Source: Auricularia sp. M13
Lineage: Eukaryota; Basidiomycota; Agaricomycetes; Auriculariales; Auriculariaceae
Assembly: GCA_037042915.1 (NCBI GenBank)
Contig: CM073201.1
Span: 186,001 to 250,000, forward strand
Direction of reading: 5' to 3'
Length of the DNA stretch: 64,000 bases
The notes beneath the pieces were generated by a model that was not told where the DNA came from, did no database searches, and was given only the letters and a program-made list of their open reading frames with translations. Positions 35,267 through 45,387 of the stretch are shown in pieces. Positions within the stretch are counted from its first letter, which is position 1. Each line of letters begins with the position of its first letter. The position numbers and the translations under genes were made by a program.

Positions 35267-36448
35267 ATGTCGACTCGCATCGCAATCATCGGCGCAGGCC
35301 CCTCGGGACTCACCCTACTGAACGTGCTCGCGCGCCACAACATCCCAGCGACGGTCTACGAGCGCGACGACGAGTTCTCCTCGCGCGCGAAGCTGGGCGG
35401 CTCGCTCGACCTGCACCCCAAGTCCGGGCAGGCCGCGCTGAAGGCCGCGGGCGTCTGGGAAGCATTCGAGAAGCACGCGCGGCCGGAGGGCCAGGAGATG
35501 ACGCTCGTAAACCACAAGGGCGAGGCGGTATTCTCGTGGGCGCCGTCGCCCGACGAGGAGTGGCACGCGCGGCCCGAGATCGACCGCACGGCGTTGCGCA
35601 AGATCCTCGTCGACGCCGCGCCCGCAGGCAGCATCAAGTGGGGACACGCCTTCGTCTCCGCCGCGCCGTTCTCCGGCTCCACGTCGGACGAGTGGGAGAT
35701 CACCTTCGCGAATGGCGAGAAGACGGTCGTGGACCTGCTCGTCGGCGCCGACGGCGGGCGCTCGCGCGTGCGGCCGCTCGTGTCCGACGCGAAGGCGGCC
35801 TACACGCGCTGCAACGGCATCGAGATCGCGTGGGAGGAGACCGCGCACCCCGAGCTCGCCAAGCGTGTCGGCCTCGGCGCCGTGTACGCGTTCGACAATT
35901 TCCGAGGGCTCTACGCGCAGCGCAACAGCGTCGGCCGCATCCGTGCGTACTGCTGGATCCTCAGCGACGACGAAGAGGAGTACGTCCGGCTCTGCGCCAA
36001 CCCCGAGAACGCTGTCTCAACCCTCCTCGCGCATTTTGACGGGTGGGCGCCGTGGATCACCGACCTCGTGCGCGTCGGAGAGCCCGACTCCGTCATTCCA
36101 CGCCCGCTGTACATGCTCCCTGTTGGCCACTCCTGGCCGCACCGCAACGGCGTCACGATCATCGGCGACGCGGCGTACCTCATGACGCCGTTCGCGGGCA
36201 AGGGCGCCAACGTTGCGATGCTCGGCGCCCTCAAGATTGGCGAGGCCATTGTGGCCACGCGCGGAAAGCCCAAGGCGGAGATCGAGGCGGCCATCGCTGA
36301 GGCGGAGAAGGAAATGGCGCCACTGGCCAAGATCGACGCGGAGGAGACGGAGACGCGCTTGAAGAAGGCGATGTTTACCGAGAAGGCTGCCGAAGCCCTG
36401 ATCTCGCACGGGGAGGTGGCGCATACGGGTAACCTTGACAAGGATTGA
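35267..36448 (+). CDS. FAD-dependent aromatic-type monooxygenase 2 (TetX/UbiH-like)
   Basis: Paralog of 11040-12200. It is intronless, 393 aa from the ATG at 35267 (MSTRIAIIGAGPSGLTLLNV), which has a good context (AAACATGTC). An in-frame ATG at 35234 would add 11 residues but lie very close to the TATA box. GxGxxG (IIGAGPSG), DG (VGADGGRSRVRPLVSD) and GD (IIGDAAYLMTPFAGKGANV) motifs are all present. The two proteins share long identical stretches, such as NVLARHNIPAT/NVLARNNIPAT and GGRSRVRPLVSDAK. No biosynthetic core enzyme lies next to it. Substrate unknown. Confidence 0.9.
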   Translation: MSTRIAIIGAGPSGLTLLNVLARHNIPATVYERDDEFSSRAKLGGSLDLHPKSGQAALKAAGVWEAFEKHARPEGQEMTLVNHKGEAVFSWAPSPDEEWHARPEIDRTALRKILVDAAPAGSIKWGHAFVSAAPFSGSTSDEWEITFANGEKTVVDLLVGADGGRSRVRPLVSDAKAAYTRCNGIEIAWEETAHPELAKRVGLGAVYAFDNFRGLYAQRNSVGRIRAYCWILSDDEEEYVRLCANPENAVSTLLAHFDGWAPWITDLVRVGEPDSVIPRPLYMLPVGHSWPHRNGVTIIGDAAYLMTPFAGKGANVAMLGALKIGEAIVATRGKPKAEIEAAIAEAEKEMAPLAKIDAEETETRLKKAMFTEKAAEALISHGEVAHTGNLDKD

Positions 36449-36663
36449 TTTTTGGTTAGTTACATACCATTGTGTACGATGTTTAGCTTAGATCACGAAG
36501 CACACCACAACTCATTGTCGCCAATATGATGATTTTGCTCACAGAAACCAAGTCAACCTCTTGCATATAACGCGTCGGCACTTATGGAAAGCAAATTTAA
36601 CATAGCTGCGAGGTAAGATAAGAACTAAATAGGCGCTCAGAAGGACCTAAGGAGGACTCACAC
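36449..36663. other. Short intergenic stretch
   Basis: The 3' flank of FAD monooxygenase 2; nothing else seen. Confidence 0.3.
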
Positions 36664-37224
36664 TCAGCCCGGTCCCATTGTAATGATGAAGCTGATTGAA
36701 CAATGCCAGGTGTTGCGGCGGAATTCCTGCATTAGGTCCTCATCAGGGGCGTACTTACACAAATAGCTATTCACCCCTGGTGTCGTGTAGCGTATTCGTG
36801 GAAGCCTGAGGGTGGTCTGTATTACTATCACCGCGTGGGGGTGAAGCCGCGATTCCTGGCACTCCGAGCAACTGTCAGGCGCATAGACGGTTTCGAGAAA
36901 AAATAGGTCAATGAACACTTGTTGGCTGGCTACGCGCGGGCGAAGAGACCCATTGGCACCAGCGAAGGCGTCGACAAGCAGAAGAGCGATGCAGTCGGAA
37001 AGTCCTGAACTGTAGCAACGCATTCTTTGGATGCCGATGACCGTCTCGAGATATAATAGCGCGTGAATGAGCCTCAGATCCAGTCTGAACATAATCCAGC
37101 TTTGCAAGACAATGAAGTTCATAGGCCAAGAAGTGTCGCAATTTGCCGGCAGCTGGGCCAGTTCCAGACATCGCATTTCAATTTCAGCGCATCCGAATTC
37201 CGCAGTTTTCTTTGAAAGTTTCAA
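36664..37224 (-). CDS. Uncharacterised ORF, 186 aa
   Basis: Open frame with hydrophobic, leucine-rich stretches (FIVLQSWIMFRLDLRLIHALLY; GLSDCIALLLVDAFAGANG) and several cysteines (DSCSECQESR). I do not recognise a family. It may be one exon of a longer gene, a remnant, or chance. It lies between FAD monooxygenase 2 and the secreted cysteine-rich pair. Low confidence that it is a real gene. Confidence 0.25.
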   Translation of the reverse strand: MKLSKKTAEFGCAEIEMRCLELAQLPANCDTSWPMNFIVLQSWIMFRLDLRLIHALLYLETVIGIQRMRCYSSGLSDCIALLLVDAFAGANGSLRPRVASQQVFIDLFFLETVYAPDSCSECQESRLHPHAVIVIQTTLRLPRIRYTTPGVNSYLCKYAPDEDLMQEFRRNTWHCSISFIITMGPG

Positions 37225-37455
37225 TCACCGTGGAACAAAATTGCTTGGTCCACAGGTATATTATCTCCGGGATATTAGCGACAACAAATCTCCAGGCACC
37301 GCTCACGCGCGCTCAGCTTGAAGACGGATGTTCTCGACAGGCTTGAACTCCTTCAGAGAAAAGCAAGCAGACCAGAGAAGCAAAATAATCCCAAAGACTG
37401 TGTGTACACGGTAGATTATTACAACGAAATCTCGGGTCTCAACATCTCAGCGAAT

Positions 37456-37707
37456 TTAGACGAGGCAGTAGCACTTGTCGGCTAGACAGCCAGGGAGGCC
37501 GCCGTCGCAGACGCAGCACGCGCCGGGGCACGTATCTATGCAAAGCTGTTAACACACAAGATACATCTCCTGCTCTGTGCAATACTACTCACAGGTTACC
37601 GGCCAGTTGGGCGCCGTGCAGGTGCGCGGAGGGAGCGACTGGGGCGCGGCGGCGACGGCGCCAGCGAGGGCAACGAGGGCGAGGACGACGGCACGGGGAG
37701 CGAACAT
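37456..37707 (-). CDS. Small secreted cysteine-rich protein 1
   Basis: 64 aa in two exons (37707-37593 and 37535-37456; 57-nt intron, phase 1). The signal peptide is MFAPRAVVLALVALAGAVAA. The mature part is short and ends in a dense cysteine block, TCPGACCVCDGG ... GCLADKCYCLV, with seven cysteines in the last 27 residues, suggesting a disulphide-knotted extracellular peptide. A TATA box at 37771-37778 is about 65 bp upstream. Its paralog at 38507-38787 has the same intron position and cysteine pattern. No known family recognised. Confidence 0.8.
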
Positions 37708-38506
37708 TGTCGAGGAGGCTGGCTGACTTGACGATGTGAGTGGGGCTCCTCCCAGCGCAAAACCCGCGCACTTTTATACACTTTCAATGCGCTCGGTTTC
37801 TTGGCGCTGCGCACACGGCCAAGCGTTGATGGAACATCTGACAGGACGCGGACTGATGGAGTATCTGCGACTAATTCCGGAGCTTAAGTCCTTTCCCCCA
37901 TTGCAGACGCGCGACTCACGTCTTGAACGCGCGCTGATGCGCTCCGCGGCGACAACGGCGCGAAGGGATGGCGCAATCGATGCTTGTGCAAAGTCTATGC
38001 CGCGAACGTGCACCGCTGGGAATGGCGCGTGATGGCCCTGGTGGCGCATCACTATCCTGTGTCATCGCTGAGATCGTTCCGAGGGCAATCCGAAATGACA
38101 GGATCTTGGTATTCTGGTTATCTCAACACATGTAGCACACAAATTGTGCAGAGTTCCGCGAGTAAGGCACACTTTGGATAAGAGGACGCGTTACCCAAGG
38201 CTGGACGACCAACGAGCGTTGCATCGCGACGCGGTCACATTATCTCTGCTGGTGTTTGCCTCGGAGATCTTTTACTTATCCTTGCTGCGCAAATAATATG
38301 AAGTAACTCGGACGTCAGCTGTCCGATGATTGAGATAGCAAATAACTGAACTCGGCGCCGCGGGCGACTGCGGAAGGCGCAACTAATCCGCTGCTCGAGA
38401 AAGGAGATTTATCTCTGAGACGAAAGCCAAAATTTAATCTGTTAGACGAAGCGCCGTAGTATAATACTTGGGTTCGATCAACAACGCAAACACTCTCTCC
38501 GCGCTC
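37708..38506. other. Intergenic region between the cysteine-rich pair
   Basis: Promoter of the first cysteine-rich gene (TATA at about 37775); nothing else recognised. Confidence 0.35.
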
Positions 38507-38787
38507 TCACGCAATGCAGTAGCACTTGAGGTCAGTGCCGAGGCATCCCGGGCCACCGAGGCCGTCGCAGTTGCAGCACGCGCCCGGGCAGGTGTCTGAA
38601 GTACGTGTTAGTCTACTACAGACAGAACACAGCGATACAGCCAGCTGCCCGACTCACAAGGACCGTACGTAGCAGAGTTGCACTTGGCGACGCGCGCGTC
38701 GAGCTGCTGGGCCTCTCCGGCGGGGACAGCGACGACAGCGCTGGCAAGAGCGGCAATCGCAAGGACGAGGGCGCGGGGAGCGAGCAT
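38507..38787 (-). CDS. Small secreted cysteine-rich protein 2
   Basis: 72 aa in two exons (38787-38658 and 38595-38507; phase-1 intron of 62 nt). The signal peptide is MLAPRALVLAIAALASAVVA. The mature protein has one early Cys and then the block YTCPGACCNCDGLGGPGCLG ... KCYCIA. The shared pattern with protein 1 is TCPGACC-x-CDG...GC-L-x(n)-KCYC. Same strand and same phase as protein 1, so a tandem duplicate. A TATA-like TATAAATT lies about 70 bp upstream, near 38860. Function unknown; effector-like or antimicrobial roles would be inference only. Confidence 0.8.
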
Positions 38788-38799
38788 TTTCGACTGCGG

Positions 38800-39107
38800 T
38801 GGTTTGGCTGATGAGGGCGAGTTGATTTCCTGGAGGTCCGTCGAACTCATGCGCCGTGAATTTATACTGCGCCTGCCAGGGGTCGGTCCCGATGCGTCAG
38901 CGCTGCGGGCGCCTTGATGAGATCTCGAAGGGGATCCTCACACATTGGGGAGATGGATGACATTTCTCCGTGATGCTGATAACCGCCTACAAGTATCCTG
39001 TGATATGATTTTGGCTCCACGAAGCTCGCCGTTCCTAGTTGACCACGCGCAACAGGAGCCCCGATCTTCCCGGATTCATTGGGCTTATGAGCGAGCAACC
39101 ATTCGTA
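38800..39107. other. Intergenic region
   Basis: Promoter of cysteine-rich protein 2, then sequence running into the remnant at 39108-39455. The minus-strand frame past 39108 (for example GAPVARGQLGTASFVE) faintly resembles the next part of a GH18 domain. Confidence 0.3.
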
Positions 39108-39455
39108 TTACACCTTCAAGTTGCGCTGCTTCTGCTTGAACTCGAAGAGCGCGCTGAGCTGGCCGCCCAGCGTGCCATCCTCGGCGTCACCAGTATCGAT
39201 GCCCGTGAAGTTCAGCAGCGCGTCAGATGCCCAGTTGGCCTAAGAGACAACAATCAGGGCGGACGCTTTCGAGGCTCAGACAGTGCAGACGTACGAGTTA
39301 CCCCCATGTTAATGGGGCCATTTTTCAACGACGAGTGACTATTAAAGCGTTATGGGGCGCGGGCGTGGAGAATCGGTCGGAGCAAGTCCCGGCCTGAACT
39401 GCACCAGCGAGCAGCACGAAAGAAAGAAGGCTCTTGAATGATGAAAGAGCCATGC
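39108..39455 (-). pseudogene. Decayed secreted-protein gene, possibly a GH18 chitinase remnant
   Basis: On the minus strand an ATG at 39455 opens a good signal peptide (MALSSFKSLLSFVLLAGAVQ). The frame stops after about 42 residues. After a plausible intron end at 39241, a block 39240-39108 encodes ANWASDALLNFTG ... QLSALFEFKQKQRNLKV and then a stop. LFEFKQKQRNLKV resembles the segment before the VLLSIGGW motif in fungal GH18 chitinases, but the catalytic DxxDxDxE motif is absent. Both pieces suggest a truncated, non-functional gene. The GH18 call is tentative. Confidence 0.35.
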
Positions 39456-39764
39456 AAAGGATTGAAGGGTCGCAAATTTGAAGACGGAAAGAGAAGACAA
39501 AACCGGGGAACGCGCATGCACTGAAGACGATGCATGACGTTATATACTGTATGGCGTGAACTGGACCAGGACTAGCCTTCATGTGCTTGCTGGATAGCCG
39601 CGGATGAATATCACCGAGGGGTCGTAAGCATGCAGGTCGCGTAATAGGGCCGAAAGGAGCGGCTTCAAGTTGGAGTACAGGTTTCAAGCGTCGGAAACCT
39701 CCCTCCTGTGGACAGTAATAAGAACGCAAAATCAAATGCCAGGAGATTCCACTTGCGGCGGTAC

Positions 39765-40608
39765 TCACTCGGAATAGTTGTGATGAATAACCAGCTGCTT
39801 CGCGTGCGTGAGCAAAAACGCATCGGTGTACTCCTTGTCGTATGTTGAGATATTTTCGTATCGTATGTGGAGCTTACAGTCCGGCCATCGTCGAAGGACA
39901 TCTTCGAGCCGGCTGATGGTGTGAACAGGGCCTTTCAGATGAACGGCCCGAATGTTTGGCATCGCGAAGAGCGCGTTGGTAACTTCAGTCTTCACCAGAG
40001 CGTCGTACGCTACAACCAAAGTCGTCTGTGACTCGCTGATCAGTGCCGGGCGAATGCGTAAATTTGGCAATGAGAAAGCACACAAGTTTGGTCCAGGTAT
40101 TTGCAGACGCCTGAATGGATCCAAGCACTGTTACCATATTCTTGATCATCTTCGTGAACATCGGTGGCACCGTAAGACTAAACCGTGAAGGGTTGATCGC
40201 TGGCAGAGCTGCGCACATCGCCTTGATATTATCCTTGGGGGTTAAGAGAAGGGATATGTGCAGGTCGTGAAGGTCCGTAGCAGTGCGTAGTATCATCCCG
40301 AGCGCAGGGCCGAAACCGCCGTCGAGACGAAGCCGTTTGAGGAACGGCGCGCAGTCCGGCGCCTGGATAAGCGCCGCTGAAAGCGCTTGCGCCTGCGAGA
40401 CAGAGCGCAAAATGACCGTCTCGTACAGTAAGGGCGTTGCTATGCGCATCCAGCGCTTGCACACGAGCAAAACGGCTGATTTTGCGTATTGATGATGAGC
40501 AGCTGACGATATCTGCGGGCTTGACACGTCCAAGAAGATTTCAGCAGGGATCCTGAGCGCATATGCCAGTATCAGATCGAGAGTTTCGTCGGCGAGTCCA
40601 TGAGCCAT
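39765..40608 (-). CDS. F-box/LRR-like protein D (half-length form)
   Basis: Two exons. Exon 1 starts at 40608 (MAHGLADETLDLILAYALRI), carries LLVCKRWMRIATPLLYETVI and ends near 40080. Exon 2 begins TTLVVAYDALVKTEVTNALF and ends KQLVIHHNYSE with TGA at 39765-39767. This is exactly module 1 of genes A-C. The GAGTGAGT donor of A and C survives here, but no module-2 exons follow, so D looks like a 3'-truncated duplicate that ends at the old splice site. It still encodes an F-box, so it could work as a short adaptor. Confidence 0.7.
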
Positions 40609-40971
40609 TGCCGAGCAAGGTCGCGGTCAGGAGCAATAGCGGGATCAGCGGAATTCCCCGATTCCGCTGAACCTCGTTTCCGCCTAGTCTACGGGACGAA
40701 GACACTACTGAATCAGTGCTCCCTTATACCGGCGGAGCGGACGGGAGCACTGATAGTTTCCGCCAACAACTCCGGCCTGGACAGTACAACAGGATGGCGT
40801 CAGTAACATTCTAATCTTTGATTACTTACTCGTATAGTATAACTCCAAGTACAATATCAGCAATAGCGCCACGCCCGGTTATTGAGATGCAAAGCAGATT
40901 CAGGGGCGCTACGCACGTCAGAAGCCGACGGAACAACATCCAGGCCAGACGCCTCGTGTTCTCCTACCGTC

Positions 40972-41871
40972 ATGTCGCTCTCAGGTATCCCGGACGTTCA
41001 CCCCGACTTTGCAGAGAGCGCAGACTTCGCTCTTGTATCTTCCGATCGCGTGAAGTTCTACATCGCTTCATCCGTCCTCACGCGCACCTCTGGCTTCTTC
41101 CGTGGCATGTTCAATGTGCCTCAGCCTAGCGGAGACACGAATGCACAGTCAATCGTCGTCGACGAGGATGTCCTCACGATTGAGGTCCTGCTCAAACTCG
41201 CGAGTGGCCTGCCGGCCCAGCTCGAGCGGCTCAAATCACCAGAGCAAATCGAAACGGTCCTGGCTGCAGCAGAGAAGTACGACATTCCTGGCGCAGTGGA
41301 CGTTCTGCTGCTGGCGCTCGGCTGGGCTGTATGCTCTTCCTCTGAAGCGCAAGATCCCATGCGCCAGTACGCAGTCGCATGCAGGCTTGGCAGGCCCGAT
41401 CTAGCCGAAGCCTTCGCACAGAAGTGCACATCCATCGACATCGACTTCACGAACTTGCCGCCGATGAGTACGCCGCAACTTGCTCATATTATGCACTTGC
41501 GTCAGCGCCGCATCGCATCGTTCATCAGTCAAGTCCGCGATTCGAAATCAGGAGCGCCATTCGAACGCGAGGAGATGGAAAATGTTACAACTGCCATCGA
41601 CTTCCCGGTTGTGAAGCATGGGGGCCATTCGTTTCAGCGGTGTGCTTGCAGTTTGCACTCCACCCCAACCTCAAAACCGCACTTTCCCAATCAAACGTAC
41701 AATATTTCGTTCGAAACATCGAGTGCGCTAGCTGCAGGTTCTGTAGCAAACCCATGCACTCCTGGAACGACATCTGTCAGCGTCTCTACGCTCTCGTTTT
41801 GTAGCTATGGACCATTTGTTTGCGTCACGGTGTACCGTTCCATACAATTGCATGAGGTGCATCAAAGATAA
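40972..41871 (+). CDS. BTB/POZ-domain protein
   Basis: 299 aa from the ATG at 40972 (MSLSGIPDVHPDF). The BTB fold is at about residues 10-100: FAESADFALVSSDRVKFYIA, SSVLTRTSGFFRGMFNVPQP and VDEDVLTIEVLLKLASG, then KYDIPGAVDVLLLALGW. BTB proteins of this agaricomycete type are abundant, and some act as cullin-3 adaptors. The last 90 residues (Cys/His/Ser-rich) look less constrained, and the true 3' end might involve an unseen intron. It sits divergently next to F-box gene D and faces E, so two kinds of putative ubiquitin-ligase adaptor are interleaved here. Confidence 0.8.
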   Translation: MSLSGIPDVHPDFAESADFALVSSDRVKFYIASSVLTRTSGFFRGMFNVPQPSGDTNAQSIVVDEDVLTIEVLLKLASGLPAQLERLKSPEQIETVLAAAEKYDIPGAVDVLLLALGWAVCSSSEAQDPMRQYAVACRLGRPDLAEAFAQKCTSIDIDFTNLPPMSTPQLAHIMHLRQRRIASFISQVRDSKSGAPFEREEMENVTTAIDFPVVKHGGHSFQRCACSLHSTPTSKPHFPNQTYNISFETSSALAAGSVANPCTPGTTSVSVSTLSFCSYGPFVCVTVYRSIQLHEVHQR

Positions 41872-42191
41872 TAGCACTATTGCGACATGGATTTAACAGC
41901 TAAATGGTCGCGAGTGCGTTCAGATGATCATCGCCGAGCAAATGGCTACGCCGAAGGACAATGTCAGTTTGATTGCAAGCGACAGTGGCACTCTTCCTCC
42001 TGAAGTAAGCTGCTGGATTTGCGCAGGACGCTGGTGTTTCCATTTCTCAGAACTCAGGTCACGAGTGGCAACGTTGCTTGCCATCATAATTAGAACCGCC
42101 CTCACAGAAAGACATTCTTGGTGAGTGTGTAGCTTGCACAAGTAAGTAGAGCGCAGAACTCGTAAAATTGAGTACTGACACGCGATACAGG
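41872..42191. other. Short intergenic stretch
   Basis: 3' flanks of the convergent BTB gene and F-box gene E; nothing else recognised. Confidence 0.3.
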
Positions 42192-43022
42192 TTAGCTGCA
42201 GCTCGAAGATACTACTAATCGATTAGGATGCTGCGTTTGAAGTTCGGCGAGGAGGTTCTGTATGCCATCCGGCACGACGGCATCCGTAACATAAACTTTA
42301 CAGCGATGCCAACGCTGGAGCACCTCGCCGAGCATGAAATGAGCATGCATCATTCCTGTAATGTGCAAAGCGTGCAGATCGGGCGCTGCCAATATCGCAT
42401 TGGCGACTTCTACGCTGAAGTACGAGGTGACGACAGTGGACTGCGATTGCATTAGAGAATGCAATACAGTCAGGGACTATACTGTAGCACTCACGAGACT
42501 TGTCCACTTTCCGACAACGCCTTTGATGGCGTTGAGCGCAAAATGGGTACTAGTGTCGAATTTCGTGTGTCCCTTTGTCAAGCACGGACCAGAAAGAAGC
42601 AGGCGTGATGGGTTGATGAGCGGCAAGGCAGCAGACATAGCCTCAAGGTACAAGCCATTCTGACCACAGTCCATTGAAATATGGAGGTCGCTCAGTCGCG
42701 GTGACGCGCGCAGGATGGCGCCGAGGGCCTTGCCATATCCGCCCTGGAACCGCAGCTTCTTCACGAACTGCCCGAGCTGCGGGTTTTTCTTTAATCGCTT
42801 CGCAAGAGCCTGGGCATTAATCACTGAGCGCAAGGCAATGGTATCGTAGAGCATGGGAGTGGCGACGCGCTTCCAGAGTTTGCAGACGCGCAAGACGAGA
42901 GTGCGCCGACGCACGAAGGCCGGAATTAGCGGCGTCTCGGACAAGTCGGAGAAGACGTCGTCGGGCATGATAACGAGGAGCGCAAGGATTTGATGCAGGG
43001 TTTCCTCGGCGAGCCGGTCCAT
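42192..43022 (-). CDS. F-box/LRR-like protein E (half-length, divergent)
   Basis: Two exons. Exon 1 starts at 43022 (MDRLAEETLHQILALLVIMP) with an F-box end LVLRVCKLWKRVATPMLYDT and LRR-like sequence to KWTSLV, near 42495. Exon 2 begins STVVTSYFSVEVANAILAAP and ends NRLVVSSSCS with TAA at 42192-42194. It is homologous to module 1 of A-D but the most divergent. There is no donor-like sequence at the stop and no module 2. Intact as a short protein. Confidence 0.7.
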
Positions 43023-43514
43023 CGGCAGTTCTGAACGTGGCGCGGCCTGGCCCGCGGAAGAGAAGATGAGGGCAAGCCGTATTCGGCTTCCGCCGACACC
43101 TCTTCGACCGCCACACGCCGGAGGCAGTCCAGAAGGGCCCGTCAGCTCCGAATCTACCTAGCTACCTACCGCCGAGGCTCATACTGCGAACGCGGCAAAA
43201 ATGACTGTCAGTGACACACACACCGTGACACACGTGTGCCAAATCCTCGTTCGGTGTCCTCACGTACAGTAGCAAGCCTTAGCCATCTAGTACATAACTA
43301 ACGTTTGTCCACAGCACTCGCTCCACGGAGCTGGCTGACTCAGCAACTTCCGACCGTTTTCTTCGACGTTGCAATTGAGCGTGTCCATTTTCGGACAGAT
43401 AATCTCCGACGGGCGACGGTTTTTGATTACTAAGCGCCAGAGCCTCGCGGATATATATACGCACCATCCCTACGCAATGGAAGACGCTTCAGAAGTCCAA
43501 GCAGGAAGACCTAG
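43023..43514. other. Divergent promoter region
   Basis: Between F-box gene E (leftward) and the reductase (rightward). TATATATA near 43452 is a likely TATA box for the reductase, about 60 bp before its ATG. No gene seen. Confidence 0.4.
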
Positions 43515-45159
43515 ATGGCTCCCGTGCGCAACTCTCGTGTTATCTTCAAGAAGCATCCCGATGGTGTGCACCTGCTTCCTTTCCCTGCCGGTACATCGCG
43601 CAGTATCACTCATCGCGGGTCTAGGATATCCTGTCCCAGGCGAGACGCTAGTCGTCGACCACTCTCAGACGATCGATCTGGACAATGTCTCCCTTGCCGG
43701 CGGCAAGTTCTCGCTAAGACGCTGAGCATCAGTATCGATCCCTACCTCCGTGGCAAAATGCGGCCGGAGGAGGAGATTGGGATAAAGGTGTGACCATTCC
43801 ATCTCTCCCTTCCTTCCTGCGTATTGAGTCTCTAACTTTCACACTTCCAGGGCTATGCTTTCGAAATCGGTAAAGCGTGCGTCTCCAAAGCACCTGTGCA
43901 CCGAGCTTCGCCTTCTCACGCGCTCTGTAGGATATACAGCTACGCCATCGTGAAGGTTCTCCGCTCGGAGAATCCCAGCGTGCCCGTCGGCGCGCATCTG
44001 TATAATCCATACGCGGACAAATTCGGTACGTCTGCGCACCTCGTGAGTGAAGTCAATCAAAGATGCTGACGATGCTGCACCGGAAGACTTTGCCGAATAC
44101 CAGATCATCGACAACGTGGAAAATCTGCGCGTTCTGGACAAGTACAATGGGCCGAACATTGCGATTCCCTGGAGCGCGTTCCTCGGCCCCGCCGGCATGA
44201 CTGGTGCGGTCTATCTATTCCATCAAGTTGACGCGGAAACTGACTGCATATGGCGCATGGCAGGCCAAACCGCTTACTACGGCTGGAAGGAGCTCAATCC
44301 GAAGAAGGTGCGTTCTCACTAATGTATCATTAACTCTCGGGACACCACTGACGGGGCGCTGCAGGGAGAAACGATATACATTTCCACGGCGGCTGGCGCA
44401 GTCGGCTCGTACGCCTTCTGCCTTACTATCTGAGCAGAAAGTAACGCCGTATAGAGTCGTTGTCCAGCTCGCGAAGGCAGCTGGACTGAAGGTGATCGGA
44501 TCGGCGGGACAAGACCACAAGCTCGACTTTCTGCGCGAGCTGGGCGCGGACGTCGTGTTCAACTACAAGAAGACTCAAGTAGAGGAAGTGCTGCGCGAGC
44601 ATGGACCTATTGACATGTGAGTGAGACGCGCCTTGCTCTCAGGTTGCAATATTACTCACAGCTGATAACTGTGAAGATACTGGGACCACGTGGGTGGGAA
44701 GACGCTCAGCACCGTCCTTAACCACATGAACACCTTCGGCCGTGTCCTGGTACGCATTATCACCTCGCACTATTATCGAGAACTGCAGCACCAATTATTA
44801 TGTTCCACAGATCGTCGGCCTGATCTCAAGCTACAACTCCGCGAACCTCGAAGGCGACCCCATCCCAGTGCGTGCATCCAATTCTCAGTGGCATCATCTC
44901 ACTCTTTTCTCACCGACGTCACCAGAACATCTACCAGACGCTCTTTAAGCGCATCACCATCCGCGGCTTCCTCGTCACGGACTACCACGACAAATACATC
45001 GAGGAGTTCTACACCACCATCCCGGGGAAGGTCGCCCGTGGCGAGATCAAGTACAACGAGACCGTCGTGCGCAGCCTGGACGAGGCGCCGCAGCTCATCG
45101 TCGACGTGCAGAAGGGCGACAATAAGGGCAAGGCGGTCGTCATCCTCGCCGACGAGTAG
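43515..45159 (+). pseudogene. MDR-type NADP-dependent alkenal/one reductase, apparent frameshift
   Basis: Medium-chain reductase of the leukotriene B4 dehydrogenase/alkenal reductase type, which reduces activated double bonds with NADPH. It starts MAPVRNSRVIFKKHPDG and has about nine short introns. Recognisable blocks in order: YPVPGETLVV ... TIDLDNVSLAGG, KTLSISIDPYLRGKM, FEIGKA, IVKVLRSENPSVPVGAH, IPWSAFLGPAGMTG, ISTAAGAVGS (nucleotide-binding), LKVIGSAGQDHKLDFLRELG, GPIDMYWDHVGGKTL, GLISSYNSANLEGDPIP, YLRGFLVTDYHD-like text, VQKGDNKGKAVVILADE. In exon 2 the frame giving NVSLAGGKFS runs into TGA (43723-43725), while KTLSISIDPYLRGKM lies in the next frame. I see no intron able to join them, so a 1-nt indel near 43710-43722 is likely (mutation or sequence error). 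All later exons are open. Confidence 0.75.
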
Positions 45160-45285
45160 TCCGAGTCAGCCATTTTCTCAGTTGTGAATTCAAGCACATT
45201 GGTGTAGTTGGTACTCAGGCTGTGGTGCTTCTTGACGAGCGAGATGGCGGTGGAAACAGTGGAACTGCAGTTGAGACGTGGACAC

Positions 45286-45332
45286 AGCAGCAGTAGTAGT
45301 AGTAGACGTAGGAGAAGTAGTAGTAGGGACAG
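45286..45332. repeat. Trinucleotide microsatellite (AGT/GTA)n
   Basis: An imperfect run of AGT units just past the reductase stop and before the stop of the next minus-strand gene. Confidence 0.7.
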
Positions 45333-45387
45333 ACGAGCTGGAGTGGAACAAGTGCTATGCGCGAAAGGAGCTCACTGCCAGTCGAGC

